DNA of 16,499 nt from Gammaproteobacteria bacterium. GTDB lineage: Bacteria > Pseudomonadota > Gammaproteobacteria > Competibacterales > Competibacteraceae. Position numbers and translations under genes: made by a program. The notes under the pieces were generated by a model. The model was given only the letters and a program-made list of their open reading frames with translations, was not told the DNA's origin and did no database searches. The DNA lies in NCBI GenBank assembly GCA_020047885.1, contig JAIFNF010000169.1, positions 1 to 16,499 of the forward strand. The letters run 5' to 3'. Below are positions 7,615 through 14,410 of this stretch, piece after piece; the stretch's first letter is position 1, and each line of letters starts with the position of its first letter.

Positions 7615-9162
7615 TCATGGCAAGCCGATCCCTGCTGTCGCCAAGCGGCCGATCTGAACCAGGTCGAAGGCTCCCCATAACCGCGCGAAGCCCAACAGCA
7701 CCGAGCAGAGCGCCAGGGCCAAGGCAATCATCTCTCGTTCACGCGCCACCGGGGCACGCACGGCGACCCCTTCGCGTGAGCCAAACAGCGCCGGGGCCAG
7801 GACACGGAATAGATAGCCACCGGTGAGTAGCCCGCCGCCCAGGATGACCAGTGCCCACCACCATTGCCCGGTCTCAATCGTCGCGTTCAGCAGCAGCCAT
7901 TTTGCCGCGAAACCGCCACTCGGCGGCAGTCCCATCAACGACATCCCGGCGAGCGTAAAGGCCAGAACGGTAATGGGCAGCGCCCGGCCAATGTTGCTGA
8001 GATCGGCAATCCGGTCGTGCCCCAGTGCCTGAGCCATCAACCCGGCGGCCATAAACATGGCGGCTTTGGCGAAGGCGTGAGAAACCACTTGGAGAATACC
8101 GCCGGTCCAGGCGCTGGTCGAAACACCGATGGCGACGAGATCAGTCGCCAGGTCCGGAGCCGCAAAGGCCACCGATGCGGGGCGGGTGATGAGCGGGAAG
8201 ATGAGAAAAAGATAGCCGATCTGGGCAACGGTCGAATACGCGATGAGCAACTTCAGCCGGGCCTGCCGCAGCGCGAGAACACTGCCGAATAGAATCGCTG
8301 CTGCGCCTAGGGCGGCAAGCACTTGCGCGGTCATCGGGGTCATCAGCGCCGGCGCGACATCAAACCAGAGCCGAACCATCAGGAAGAAGGAGGCTTTGAT
8401 GACCAGGGCGGAAAGGATGGCGCTGGCGGCGGCTGGAGCGCCCGCATGAGCCGGAGGCAGCCAGAAATGCAGCGGGAAAAGCGCGGTTTTCGCCATCAGC
8501 CCGACGGTCATCAGCACAACGGCGGCTCCGGCAATCGGTTCGGGATGCACTCGTTCGGCCAGCAGTCCCATATCCAGCGTGCCATAAGCGCCGTAGAGCA
8601 GCACGGCCCCCAGCAGATACAGCACCGAACCGAAGAGCGCAAACAGCAGATAGCGCAGTGCTGCCACCAGCGTTTCGGCGCGGCCGCTCAGGCAAACCAG
8701 GGGAATCGCGGAAAACGTCAGCAGTTCCAGGGCGACGAACAGATTGAACAGATCGTTGCTGAGGAACACCAGGTTTAACGCACCCCACAGCGCCATCAAC
8801 AACGTCCAGAATGTCAGTGACGAGCGCGTCTCGGGTTGACCGGAAGCAGCGCAAAACTCGGCGCGGGTGAACAGCGCGGTCGCGCCCATAATCATCGCGG
8901 TCGTGAGCATCAGGATTGCCGACAGGCCATCCGCCCGCAGCGCCACCCCGAGCGGCGGGTTCCAGCCGCCCAAGACGTAAACCAGCGCGTCGTCGGTGCG
9001 GACGACTTCAACCACCATGGCCACGGCGACGGCCAGTCCCACCGGCATCAGCACTAGGGCGATGCGGCCTGCATAACGCCCGCCCATGGCCAGCGTGAGC
9101 AGCAGGCCCACCATCGGTAGCACCAGCGCCAGCGGCAGCAGATTCGTAAGGTCTTGCATCAT
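7615..9162 (-). CDS. mnhD: Na+(K+)/H+ antiporter subunit MnhD/MrpD
   Basis: A 515-residue antiporter-like subunit with about 14 membrane helices, homologous to NuoN/NuoM. It carries the full set of charged membrane residues expected for proton translocation: Glu146 in TM5 (NLFVALELLTFS), Lys225 in TM7 (LMAKTALFPLHFWLPPAHAGAPAAASA) and Lys256 in TM8 (ALVIKASF). The mid-helix hallmark IAYSTVAQIGYL is also present, as is the downstream motif MGLPPSGGFAAKW. It would work in the inner membrane in complex with the other Mrp subunits, exchanging monovalent cations for protons. The ATG at 9162 overlaps the mnhC stop (ATGA), and a second in-frame ATG follows immediately. Confidence 0.95.
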   Translation of the reverse strand: MMQDLTNLLPLALVLPMVGLLLTLAMGGRYAGRIALVLMPVGLAVAVAMVVEVVRTDDALVYVLGGWNPPLGVALRADGLSAILMLTTAMIMGATALFTRAEFCAASGQPETRSSLTFWTLLMALWGALNLVFLSNDLFNLFVALELLTFSAIPLVCLSGRAETLVAALRYLLFALFGSVLYLLGAVLLYGAYGTLDMGLLAERVHPEPIAGAAVVLMTVGLMAKTALFPLHFWLPPAHAGAPAAASAILSALVIKASFFLMVRLWFDVAPALMTPMTAQVLAALGAAAILFGSVLALRQARLKLLIAYSTVAQIGYLFLIFPLITRPASVAFAAPDLATDLVAIGVSTSAWTGGILQVVSHAFAKAAMFMAAGLMAQALGHDRIADLSNIGRALPITVLAFTLAGMSLMGLPPSGGFAAKWLLLNATIETGQWWWALVILGGGLLTGGYLFRVLAPALFGSREGVAVRAPVAREREMIALALALCSVLLGFARLWGAFDLVQIGRLATAGIGLP

Positions 9163-9506
9163 GAATCAGTATCCGGCGCGGGCGCAGCGTGGGCGGACGG
9201 CTCATCATCCAGCGTCGCCTGGCCGGTTTCCTGAGCCAGGCGCAGCAACAACCCAATGGCCAGCGCGGTCGCCGCGAAAGCCACCACCAGACCGGTAATC
9301 ACCAGCGCCTGGGGTACCGGATCGCTGTTCAACCCGGCTCCGGCACCCCGGCGAGCGATGACGCCGAACAACAGGAAAACGCCGCTGCCGAGCAGATTGA
9401 ACGCCAGAATTTTGCGCAGCGGTTGGGGATGGACGATCAGGCCAAACAACCCCAAACCGACCAGGATCACGCTGCTCAGGCCAAACAGGGTGGTCGTACT
9501 GATCAT
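9159..9506 (-). CDS. mnhC: Na+(K+)/H+ antiporter subunit MnhC/MrpC (NuoK-like)
   Basis: A 115-residue membrane protein with three helices, homologous to NuoK of complex I. The MnhC signature DPVPQALVITGLVVAFAATALAI is clear at about residues 62-84, preceded by the helix with NLLGSGVFLLFGV. It is a structural and proton-pathway subunit of the Mrp complex. The C-terminal tail (ETGQATLDDEPSAHAAPAPDTDS) is acidic and proline/alanine-rich, as is common at the end of this subunit. Both junctions are 4-bp ATGA overlaps, with the MbhDE-MnhB fusion gene before it and mnhD after it, so translational coupling is expected. Confidence 0.95.
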   Translation of the reverse strand: MISTTTLFGLSSVILVGLGLFGLIVHPQPLRKILAFNLLGSGVFLLFGVIARRGAGAGLNSDPVPQALVITGLVVAFAATALAIGLLLRLAQETGQATLDDEPSAHAAPAPDTDS

Positions 9507-10438
9507 GGCGGCAGCCTGGCCGGTGGGCCAGCCATGAGCAGACCGAGCGCCACCGCGATCGAGAGGGTGAGCGCTAACTCAATGGTGAGGATCAGGGGCT
9601 TGGCGTAGCCGACCGGGTAACCGAGAAACGCATCCGCGAACGGCATACCGGCCAGGCCAATCGCCAGGAATACCGCCGAGCCGAGGACCAGCAGAAAACG
9701 CAGCCCACGTTGGCGAACTGGCGGGACTTCCGCCTGTCGCGCCAGCAAAATCAGAACCCACATCGCGGCCAAGACCGCGCCGCCCTGAAAAGCACCGCCA
9801 GGCTTGTCCGCCCCATTCCAGCACAGGTAAATGCCGACCATGATTCCAAAGGGCGGGAGTACCTGCGCGAGCAGGGTCAAGGCACCGTCCGGGCGGGGAT
9901 GTTGCAGGATCGGTGCGCCGCCCCAGTCGCGGTCGGGAGCCAGCGACCAGACCCCGAGCAAGGCCGGGAGCAGCACGATCGCTTCCAGCAAGGTGTCCAC
10001 CGCACGATAGGCGATCAGTACGCCCGTGACCGGATTGCCTAATCCCAGTTCGGGCAGGTGGGCCATAACCGCCGGCGCCAAGGTGGGCGCGGGATCGGGC
10101 AGCAGCCATACGATCGCCGCCAGTCCCGCTGAAATGAGCGCAGACAACAGACCCGCCGCCCATTGCAGGGCGATGCCGGGCGGCGCGGACCGGTTCTCGG
10201 TGCGACGCAAGCGGGCGGCAGCTCCCAGCAACAGCAGACCGGTTAAACCACTGCCCATCGCCGCCTCAGTCAGCGCGACATCCGGCGCGGCGAGACGCAC
10301 CCAGATGAGCGCCAACAACAGCCCGTAAGCCACGAAGCCAATGACTGCGGCGAAGGTATCGCGAACCGCAATCGTCCAACACGCTACGGCTAAAACCAGT
10401 AAGGCTAAACCGCTATCAACGGCGAGCGCCAGGTTCAT
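9503..10438 (-). CDS. mnhB: Fused MbhD (DUF4040)-MbhE-MnhB subunit of the Mrp antiporter
   Basis: A 311-residue membrane protein joining three modules usually found elsewhere. Residues about 1-75 match MbhD/DUF4040 (AVIGFVAYGLLLALIWVRLAAPDVALTEAAMGSGL). Residues about 90-165 match MbhE (GNPVTGVLIAYRAVDTLLEAIVLLPALLGVW). Residues about 185-305 match MnhB (LPPFGIMVGIYLCWNGADKPGGAFQGGAVLAA). In the classical seven-subunit Mrp complex, MbhD and MbhE are the C-terminal part of the large MnhA subunit and MnhB is a separate protein. Here they form one chain, and no full MnhA is in the operon. MbhD is NuoJ-like and belongs to the central ion pathway. The start ATG overlaps the mnhG stop by 4 bp and the end overlaps mnhC by 4 bp. 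The symbol mnhB covers only the last module. Confidence 0.92.
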   Translation of the reverse strand: MNLALAVDSGLALLVLAVACWTIAVRDTFAAVIGFVAYGLLLALIWVRLAAPDVALTEAAMGSGLTGLLLLGAAARLRRTENRSAPPGIALQWAAGLLSALISAGLAAIVWLLPDPAPTLAPAVMAHLPELGLGNPVTGVLIAYRAVDTLLEAIVLLPALLGVWSLAPDRDWGGAPILQHPRPDGALTLLAQVLPPFGIMVGIYLCWNGADKPGGAFQGGAVLAAMWVLILLARQAEVPPVRQRGLRFLLVLGSAVFLAIGLAGMPFADAFLGYPVGYAKPLILTIELALTLSIAVALGLLMAGPPARLPP

Positions 10439-10731
10439 CGGGTGGACTCCTCATCCCGCGCCGCCCGCGCCATAAGCTGACCGACCGTGGTCGCTGCTAA
10501 CAAGCCGATCAGCCAAATCGCAATCAGCTTGATCGCGCCCAGCGGCCACGCCACCTGTGGCAACAGACCGATCACCACCAGCCCCAACCCCAGATTGTCG
10601 GCTTTGGTCAGCGCGTGCAGGCGGCTGAGGGGGTCGGGAAAACGCAACAGTCCGACCGTACCGGCGAAGAAAAAGAAGGCACCGGCCAGGACGGCGAGGA
10701 TCGTAAAACTATCCAGGGCGAGACTGATCAT
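10435..10731 (-). CDS. mnhG: Na+(K+)/H+ antiporter subunit MnhG/MrpG
   Basis: A 98-residue, three-helix membrane protein, the usual length for MnhG. The family signature FAGTVGLLRFPDPLSRLHALTKADNLGLGLVVIGLL is present at about residues 22-57. It is a small accessory subunit of the Mrp complex, needed in studied systems for assembly or activity but with no catalytic residue known. The ATG at 10731 overlaps the mnhF stop (ATGA), and its own stop overlaps the start of the MbhDE-MnhB gene in the same way. Confidence 0.95.
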   Translation of the reverse strand: MISLALDSFTILAVLAGAFFFFAGTVGLLRFPDPLSRLHALTKADNLGLGLVVIGLLPQVAWPLGAIKLIAIWLIGLLAATTVGQLMARAARDEESTR

Positions 10732-11021
10732 GAAGGATCCGCCTCTTGGGATTCATCGCGATCTGGACATGCAGCGCCTTGGACGAAAGCGACCGAGGCA
10801 AAAGCGGCGAGGAGCGCCAGAACCAGCGCGACATCGGTGACGGCGTTGGCGTCGGTGGCGACGCCGATCAACAGTAATGCCGCCACACCGCCAGCGCCGA
10901 ACAGTTGCGCTGCCATCATGCGATCAGCCGCGGCCGGTCCACGAAGGACGCGAATCAGCCCCAGCGCCACCATGGCCAGGACAAAGACCGCGGCAGCCAG
11001 CAGAAAGTCAGGTATCGTCAT
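10728..11021 (-). CDS. mnhF: Na+(K+)/H+ antiporter subunit MnhF/MrpF
   Basis: A 97-residue, three-helix membrane protein. Family marks are the first helix followed by LIRVLRGPAAADRMMAAQLFGAGGVAALLLIGV and the closing helix VTDVALVLALLAAFASVAFVQGA. It is a small structural Mrp subunit. The ATG at 11021 is chosen over an in-frame start 24 codons upstream, because GGGTGGAG lies just before it and the first helix begins directly (MTIPDFLLAAAVFVLAM); the extra N-terminal residues would be a hydrophilic stretch encoded inside mnhE. The gene overlaps the mnhE end by 14 bp and mnhG by 4 bp. Confidence 0.94.
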   Translation of the reverse strand: MTIPDFLLAAAVFVLAMVALGLIRVLRGPAAADRMMAAQLFGAGGVAALLLIGVATDANAVTDVALVLALLAAFASVAFVQGAACPDRDESQEADPS

Positions 11022-11487
11022 CGGCTCCACCCAAAGCACGGGTGAGTAATCCTTCGTCGATCGCCAGTTGCGCGGCCACCGGTTGATCGACATCGAGGCA
11101 ATGGTAAATCAGTGCGCCGTGTTTATTGCTGCCCGTCGACAGGGTGCCGGGTAGCGCGCTGGTCAAGGCACCGAAGGCATATCGGGCGGGGCCGGGTGGC
11201 AAGCGGACCGGATAGGCCACGAATCCTGGCCGTAAGGGTAGTCGTGGGTCCAGGGCGCGTCGGGCGACATCCAGACCGCCGATGATGGACTGCTGCAGAA
11301 AGCGCACCGCGAAGCGAGCCAGCGCCGCGTACTGCCAGTGTCTACCGTTGGGCGGCAACAGGCGCAGGCTGGTCCAGGTCGCGGCAGCGGCGGCGAACAA
11401 CCCGGCGGCCAGATCCACTGGATCAGGGCCGATGAGCAGTAGCCAGAAGCCGAAGAACCCAGCGCCACGGATCATCACGGCACGCAC
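11008..11487 (-). CDS. mnhE: Na+(K+)/H+ antiporter subunit MnhE/MrpE, probable independent start inside the yihY frame
   Basis: A 159-residue product, the normal size for MnhE, if translation begins at the GTG at 11487. A ten-base purine SD (GGGGGAGGAA) ends 7 nt before this codon, the best ribosome binding site in the operon. Family marks: first helix GFFGFWLLLIGPDPVDLAAGLF, then LRLLPP, the segment with RFAVRFLQQSIIGGLDVARRALDPRLPLRPGFVAYPVRL, and the ALTSALPGTLSTG motif followed by HCLDVDQP. MnhE is an accessory subunit of the Mrp complex. It shares frame and stop codon with the longer yihY frame. I think separate initiation is likely, but a fusion is not excluded. Confidence 0.72.
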   Translation of the reverse strand: MRAVMIRGAGFFGFWLLLIGPDPVDLAAGLFAAAAATWTSLRLLPPNGRHWQYAALARFAVRFLQQSIIGGLDVARRALDPRLPLRPGFVAYPVRLPPGPARYAFGALTSALPGTLSTGSNKHGALIYHCLDVDQPVAAQLAIDEGLLTRALGGADDDT

Positions 11488-12567
11488 AGCAATGTTCCTC
11501 CCCCGGTCGACTCCAGCGGCATACGCCCTGGCCATCAAATTTGTCAATAAGTTAGCGGCAATCAATTTTATGCCAAACGGGAGGTGTAGCGTCATTTCAT
11601 GCGCTTTACCGGGACAGTCGGCTTGCCGAAGGTTAATGGTTCCGCGTTGCTCATCAATTTTGTGGTGATTCAGGCTGGGGGCGGGAAGTGTGGTAGCGGC
11701 AACCGGTAACGGTTGTCCTTTGCGCGAACCAAATTGGTGGGAATACGTCCAGGTGAACTCTGCGCCGAATAAAAAGATCTGCGCCGAATAGTAGACCCAC
11801 AGCAGTACTACGACCAGGGAAGCGGCGGCTCCGAAACCGGACGAGATGCCGGTCTTGCCAATGTAGGTGCCGATCAGAAATTTGCCGGCGATGAACAGCA
11901 GCGAGGTCACTATCGCGCCGATCCAGACATCTCGCCAATCGATCCGCACCCGCGGCATCGTCTTGTAGATGATCGCGAACACGGCCGTCGACAGAATAAT
12001 GCCGAAAGCGACTTCGATAGTGTTTGCAACGGTCGTCCAGTCGCCAAACAGCGGATTCCACCACTTGCTCAACGCGGTCAGGCCGACGCTGAACGCCAGC
12101 GACACCATGAGCAGGAAGCCGATGCCAAGAATCATTCCGAAGGACAGCAATCGGGCGCGCACCATTTTCCACAAGCCGGACTTTCCAGGCTTTGCCGGTG
12201 CCCGCCAGATGCGATCGAGCGCGTCCTGCAATTCAGCAAAGACCGACGTTGCGCCGATAAAAAGCAGAACAAAGCCAAAGACGGAGGCCAGCACACTTCT
12301 GGCCGGCTGACCCGCGCTCTCGATCAGGCCCTGTACCGCCAACGCCTCCGATGTGCCGAGCCACTCGTCCAGTTGATTGAAGATTTCGCCGCGGGCGGCT
12401 TCTTCACCGAAGACCAGTCCGGCGACCGCAATCACGATCAGCAACAGGGGGGCAATCGAGAACATCGTGTAGAAGGCCAAAGCCGCGCCCATGCTTTGGG
12501 CATGATCCTGCACCCAGTTGACGGCGGCGGCTTTGAACAAATCGGGGACGTCCTTGTAACTCATCAT
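11008..12567 (-). CDS. yihY: YihY/BrkB family membrane protein, in frame with antiporter subunit MnhE
   Basis: A continuous 519-codon frame. Residues 1-284 are a YihY/BrkB protein: the family opening (DVPDLFKAAAVNW..MGAALAFYTMFSIAPLLLIVIAVAGLVFG), AELQDALDRIWRAP at 111-124, YKTMPRVRIDWRDVWIGAIVTSLLF at 201-225, and YSAQIFLFGAEFTWTY near the end, with about six helices. YihY has no settled transport function. Residues 285-360 are a linker with no recognisable domain and intergenic-looking base composition. Residues 361-519 are MnhE (MIRGAGFFGFWLLLIGPDPVDLAAGLFAAAAATW..LRLLPP), an Mrp subunit. The protein start is uncertain: ATGs at 12606, 12567 and 12564 are all in frame without a strong SD; 12567 matches where the family usually begins. 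Whether one fused protein or two proteins are made is open, because mnhE has its own strong start (separate entry). Confidence 0.85.
   Translation of the reverse strand: MMSYKDVPDLFKAAAVNWVQDHAQSMGAALAFYTMFSIAPLLLIVIAVAGLVFGEEAARGEIFNQLDEWLGTSEALAVQGLIESAGQPARSVLASVFGFVLLFIGATSVFAELQDALDRIWRAPAKPGKSGLWKMVRARLLSFGMILGIGFLLMVSLAFSVGLTALSKWWNPLFGDWTTVANTIEVAFGIILSTAVFAIIYKTMPRVRIDWRDVWIGAIVTSLLFIAGKFLIGTYIGKTGISSGFGAAASLVVVLLWVYYSAQIFLFGAEFTWTYSHQFGSRKGQPLPVAATTLPAPSLNHHKIDEQRGTINLRQADCPGKAHEMTLHLPFGIKLIAANLLTNLMARAYAAGVDRGRNIAVRAVMIRGAGFFGFWLLLIGPDPVDLAAGLFAAAAATWTSLRLLPPNGRHWQYAALARFAVRFLQQSIIGGLDVARRALDPRLPLRPGFVAYPVRLPPGPARYAFGALTSALPGTLSTGSNKHGALIYHCLDVDQPVAAQLAIDEGLLTRALGGADDDT
11495..11504 (-). 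promoter_or_regulatory. Strong internal Shine-Dalgarno for mnhE
   Basis: The minus strand reads GGGGGAGGAA, then 7 nt, then GTG at 11487. It lies inside the open yihY-mnhE frame and decides the mnhE start. Confidence 0.75.
11518..11547 (-). promoter_or_regulatory. Possible sigma70-type promoter before mnhE
   Basis: A perfect -35 box TTGACA (11547-11542) is followed by an 18-nt spacer and a weak -10 box TATGCC (11523-11518), 3 of 6 to consensus. The predicted transcript would start near 11511, just before the mnhE SD. It lies in the AT-richer linker between the YihY and MnhE parts. The weak -10 keeps confidence low. Confidence 0.3.
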
Positions 12568-12661
12568 CGGCCGTTGCACGAAAGTTGAGATTGAGAATGG
12601 CACCATCAAACCACGCACCAACGGCGCGTAGTCAGACCGGGAGCTTCCAAGCGTCAGAGGG

Positions 12662-13174
12662 TCAAGTGGCCTGCGAAAGAGCCGCCTTCAGTCGCTCTTC
12701 CTGCTCGTCAGAAAGGGAAGTCTTGAGCACCGTCGCCTGATAATGGGACAGCCGTGGCATCACCTTATCCTCGACGGCTTTGCGGACGAGAAGAAAGATC
12801 GCTGAACTATTCGGTGCGATGGTGCTGCCGAGCGATTTGATGAAGTTATCGTCGATGCCGTAATCAGCCAGCTTCCCTTGCAAGGCACCGGAACCCGCGC
12901 CGACCAGTCCGCCCGCTAGCATCCCGGCCAGCGGATTCATGAACAACAGGCCGATGAGCGCTCCCACCAGCATCCCGCGCGAGGCTCCTTGACTGGCTCC
13001 GATCGCCACTAGATTAACGCTTTGTTTGAGATGGATTTTACCATCGCTGTCACGGATCACCACACAGGCGTCCTCAAGTTCGAGAACGTACTCATTCTGT
13101 AATGCCCTGAGTTCATTCAGAAAATGATCAGCCGTGTCCAATTCCTTGAACGCCAGACAAATAAGGTCACTCAT
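12662..13174 (-). CDS. DUF1269 domain membrane-associated protein
   Basis: A 170-residue protein of unknown function. The N-terminal soluble part (MSDLICLAFKELDTADHFLNELRAL, then LEDACVVIRDSDGKIHLKQS) is typical of DUF1269, a ferredoxin-like fold. A glycine-rich hydrophobic hairpin follows at about residues 59-99 (GASRGMLVGALIGLLFMNPLAGMLAGGLVGAGSGAL), then KLADYGIDDNFIKSLGSTIAPNSSAIFLLV and a charged C-terminus. Glycine-zipper segments of this kind can insert in membranes. The ATG at 13174 is preferred because AAGAGG lies 9 nt upstream; in-frame ATGs further up would sit on or before that SD. Only about 95 bp separate it from yihY, so it may lead the Mrp transcript. Members often sit near stress-related genes, but the function is open. 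Confidence 0.87.
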   Translation of the reverse strand: MSDLICLAFKELDTADHFLNELRALQNEYVLELEDACVVIRDSDGKIHLKQSVNLVAIGASQGASRGMLVGALIGLLFMNPLAGMLAGGLVGAGSGALQGKLADYGIDDNFIKSLGSTIAPNSSAIFLLVRKAVEDKVMPRLSHYQATVLKTSLSDEQEERLKAALSQAT

Positions 13175-13364
13175 TTCACACATCCTCTTCGTTGAATTTC
13201 GTTTTGAAAAAGGCATCTATCGTCTTTGCTCACCGGGGCCGCGCCACGCGATGAGCATTCAAATGCCACAACCGGCAGTGGTGCGGTCTCCGAGGCCGCA
13301 GCCAGTTAGACCATTTGGGAGTTGATTATTTAAAATATAGGAATTATTTAATTGGTTTATTTTT
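13175..13364. other. Leader region upstream of the DUF1269 gene
   Basis: The gene-proximal part is GC-rich and changes abruptly near 13320 to AT-rich sequence. I see no open frame of note. The AT-rich part could carry promoter elements for the minus-strand operon (for example TATATT-like text at about 13330-13340), but no convincing -35/-10 pair with normal spacing. Confidence 0.3.
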
Positions 13365-13610
13365 CAATGGTTCGGACAGTTCTTTTTTCCAAAAGTCTAG
13401 GCAAATCATTCAGAAAGATCGCCCAGACCTTAGATGAGGTTGCCAAACTCTTTGAAAAGCCATGAGTTTTAGGTAAGTTACCATTAAAATAATTATAAAT
13501 CAATATATTGTGCATTTATCAAACTCAGGAAAAATCCCCAGTTCGATTTAAGTAGGGGTTCGACGGCCATAAGCTACGGTCTGTGGGCCACAAAACTGTC
13601 CGAACCATTG
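13365..13610. mobile_element. MITE-like element with perfect 17-bp terminal inverted repeats
   Basis: CAATGGTTCGGACAGTT at 13365-13381 is repeated exactly in reverse complement as AACTGTCCGAACCATTG at 13594-13610, enclosing 246 bp in all. The inside is AT-rich, unlike the neighbouring genes. It has only short frames, such as a 33-codon one on the plus strand starting in the left repeat (ATG at 13368 to TGA) with a basic, helical look (SFRKIAQTLDEVAKLF). No transposase is present. I see no clear target-site duplication: TTTTT precedes the left end and TAATT follows the right end. It may be a non-autonomous element or the fused ends of a deleted insertion sequence. The family is not recognised. 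Confidence 0.6.
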
Positions 13611-13640
13611 TAATTCTGAAAATAAAAGTGTTCTTCCTAT

Positions 13641-13955
13641 CTATAACCGCGCCAGTCGCTCCACTGTATCCGGGTAATATTCAACCAAGCGGATCAATAA
13701 GGCCGCTTGCGCATTCGGCTTTGCCCTACCCTGTTCCCAGTTTTCGAGCGTGCGCGGGTTAGTACGCAAATAGTGGGCAAACAAGGGACGTGACAGGTGG
13801 AGGCGTTCACGAAGTGCGGTAATGTCGGCAGCCTTCACGCTCGGCGCGGGCAAGCCTTCCGCTTCATGCGTGCGTAAAGTCCTTTTGCCAGCGCGTTCAT
13901 CCGCTAGCGCCTCAAAACCTTCCGTAATTTCGATAAACAGGTTACGTTTCGCCAT
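13641..13955 (-). CDS. higA: HigA2-type antitoxin, helix-turn-helix (Cro/C1-like)
   Basis: A 104-residue antitoxin. The N-terminal part (about 1-40, MAKRNLFIEITEGFEALADERAGKRTLRTH) is the flexible toxin-binding region typical of these proteins. Residues about 43-95 form a Cro/C1-type helix-turn-helix (ITALRERLHLSRPLFAHYLRTNPRTLENWEQGRAKPNAQAALLI). It should neutralise the upstream toxin and repress the shared promoter. The ATG at 13955 has an excellent SD (GGAGG, 6-7 nt) located inside the toxin gene end, and the two genes overlap by 14 bp. This suggests coupled and higher antitoxin translation. A start 28 codons further upstream would lie deep in the toxin frame and is unlikely. Confidence 0.92.
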   Translation of the reverse strand: MAKRNLFIEITEGFEALADERAGKRTLRTHEAEGLPAPSVKAADITALRERLHLSRPLFAHYLRTNPRTLENWEQGRAKPNAQAALLIRLVEYYPDTVERLARL

Positions 13956-14289
13956 CTCTTGCCTCCAATTCACGCTTGAGTATTTCTTTGAGCGTCTTTC
14001 GTTCCCGCAGCGACAGATCCTGCGCTTCATTCTTGTCATACAGGGTGAAGATCCAGAACTGCTGACCGGTTTCCCACCAGAAGTAGATCACCCGCAAACC
14101 GCCTCGGGTACCTTTGCCTCGGCGCGGGTCAGCGTAGCGAACCTTGCGTAGACCGCCGGTGCCTTCGATGATCTCTCCCGCCAGCGGGTTTTCCATCAGC
14201 AGGTTCTGCAAGCCACGAAAATCCTCATCGGTCAGGTATTCGGCTCGAAACCGCGAGAACGCGGGCAGTTCTTTAAACAACGCTTTCAT
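13942..14289 (-). CDS. higB: HigB2-type RelE/ParE superfamily toxin
   Basis: A 115-residue toxin resembling Vibrio cholerae HigB2, an mRNA interferase that cuts at the ribosome. Family text: FSRFRAEYLTDEDFRGLQNLLMENPLAGEIIEGTGGLRKVRYAD, then GKGTRGGLRVIYFWW and FTLYDKNEAQDLSLRERKTL. The basic residues Arg48, Lys49, Arg51 and Lys59-Arg62 are placed where RelE-like toxins bind RNA. The toxin-first gene order is that of hig operons. The ATG at 14289 is chosen; there is no SD, and the predicted transcript starts at or within one or two bases of this codon. A TTG two codons upstream (14295) is possible but would lie right on the -10 box edge. The toxin appears full length. Confidence 0.92.
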   Translation of the reverse strand: MKALFKELPAFSRFRAEYLTDEDFRGLQNLLMENPLAGEIIEGTGGLRKVRYADPRRGKGTRGGLRVIYFWWETGQQFWIFTLYDKNEAQDLSLRERKTLKEILKRELEARDGET

Positions 14290-14295
14290 CGGCAA

Positions 14296-14324
14296 AATAT
14301 ACGCAACTTGCGTTTATTGAGCAA
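14296..14324 (-). promoter_or_regulatory. Promoter of the toxin-antitoxin pair with palindromic operator in the spacer
   Basis: The -35 box TTGCTC (14324-14319), a 17-nt spacer and the -10 box TATATT (14301-14296, 5 of 6) make a good sigma70 promoter. The spacer holds the palindrome ACGCAAGTTGCGT (14301-14313), with 6-bp arms around one base. This is a likely HigA operator, which would block RNA polymerase directly. The +1 site would fall at about 14290-14288, on the toxin ATG. Confidence 0.6.
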
Positions 14325-14410
14325 CCGATCACTTCTCACCTCATGCCCATCGCGTCGGCCTCTAAAAATTAGTGATTAGGTCCAGCGCTCATTTCAAATA
14401 CTAAACGACT

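Noticed and set aside
7602..7727. Upstream extension of the second MnhD-like gene (42 codons)
   Set aside because: It lies inside mnhD, is not hydrophobic in the family manner, and a good Shine-Dalgarno precedes the ATG at 7601.
13368..13469. 33-codon plus-strand frame beginning in the left inverted repeat
   Set aside because: Too short to support as a gene; no ribosome binding site and no family match. It may be a relic of a transposase start, but I cannot show it.
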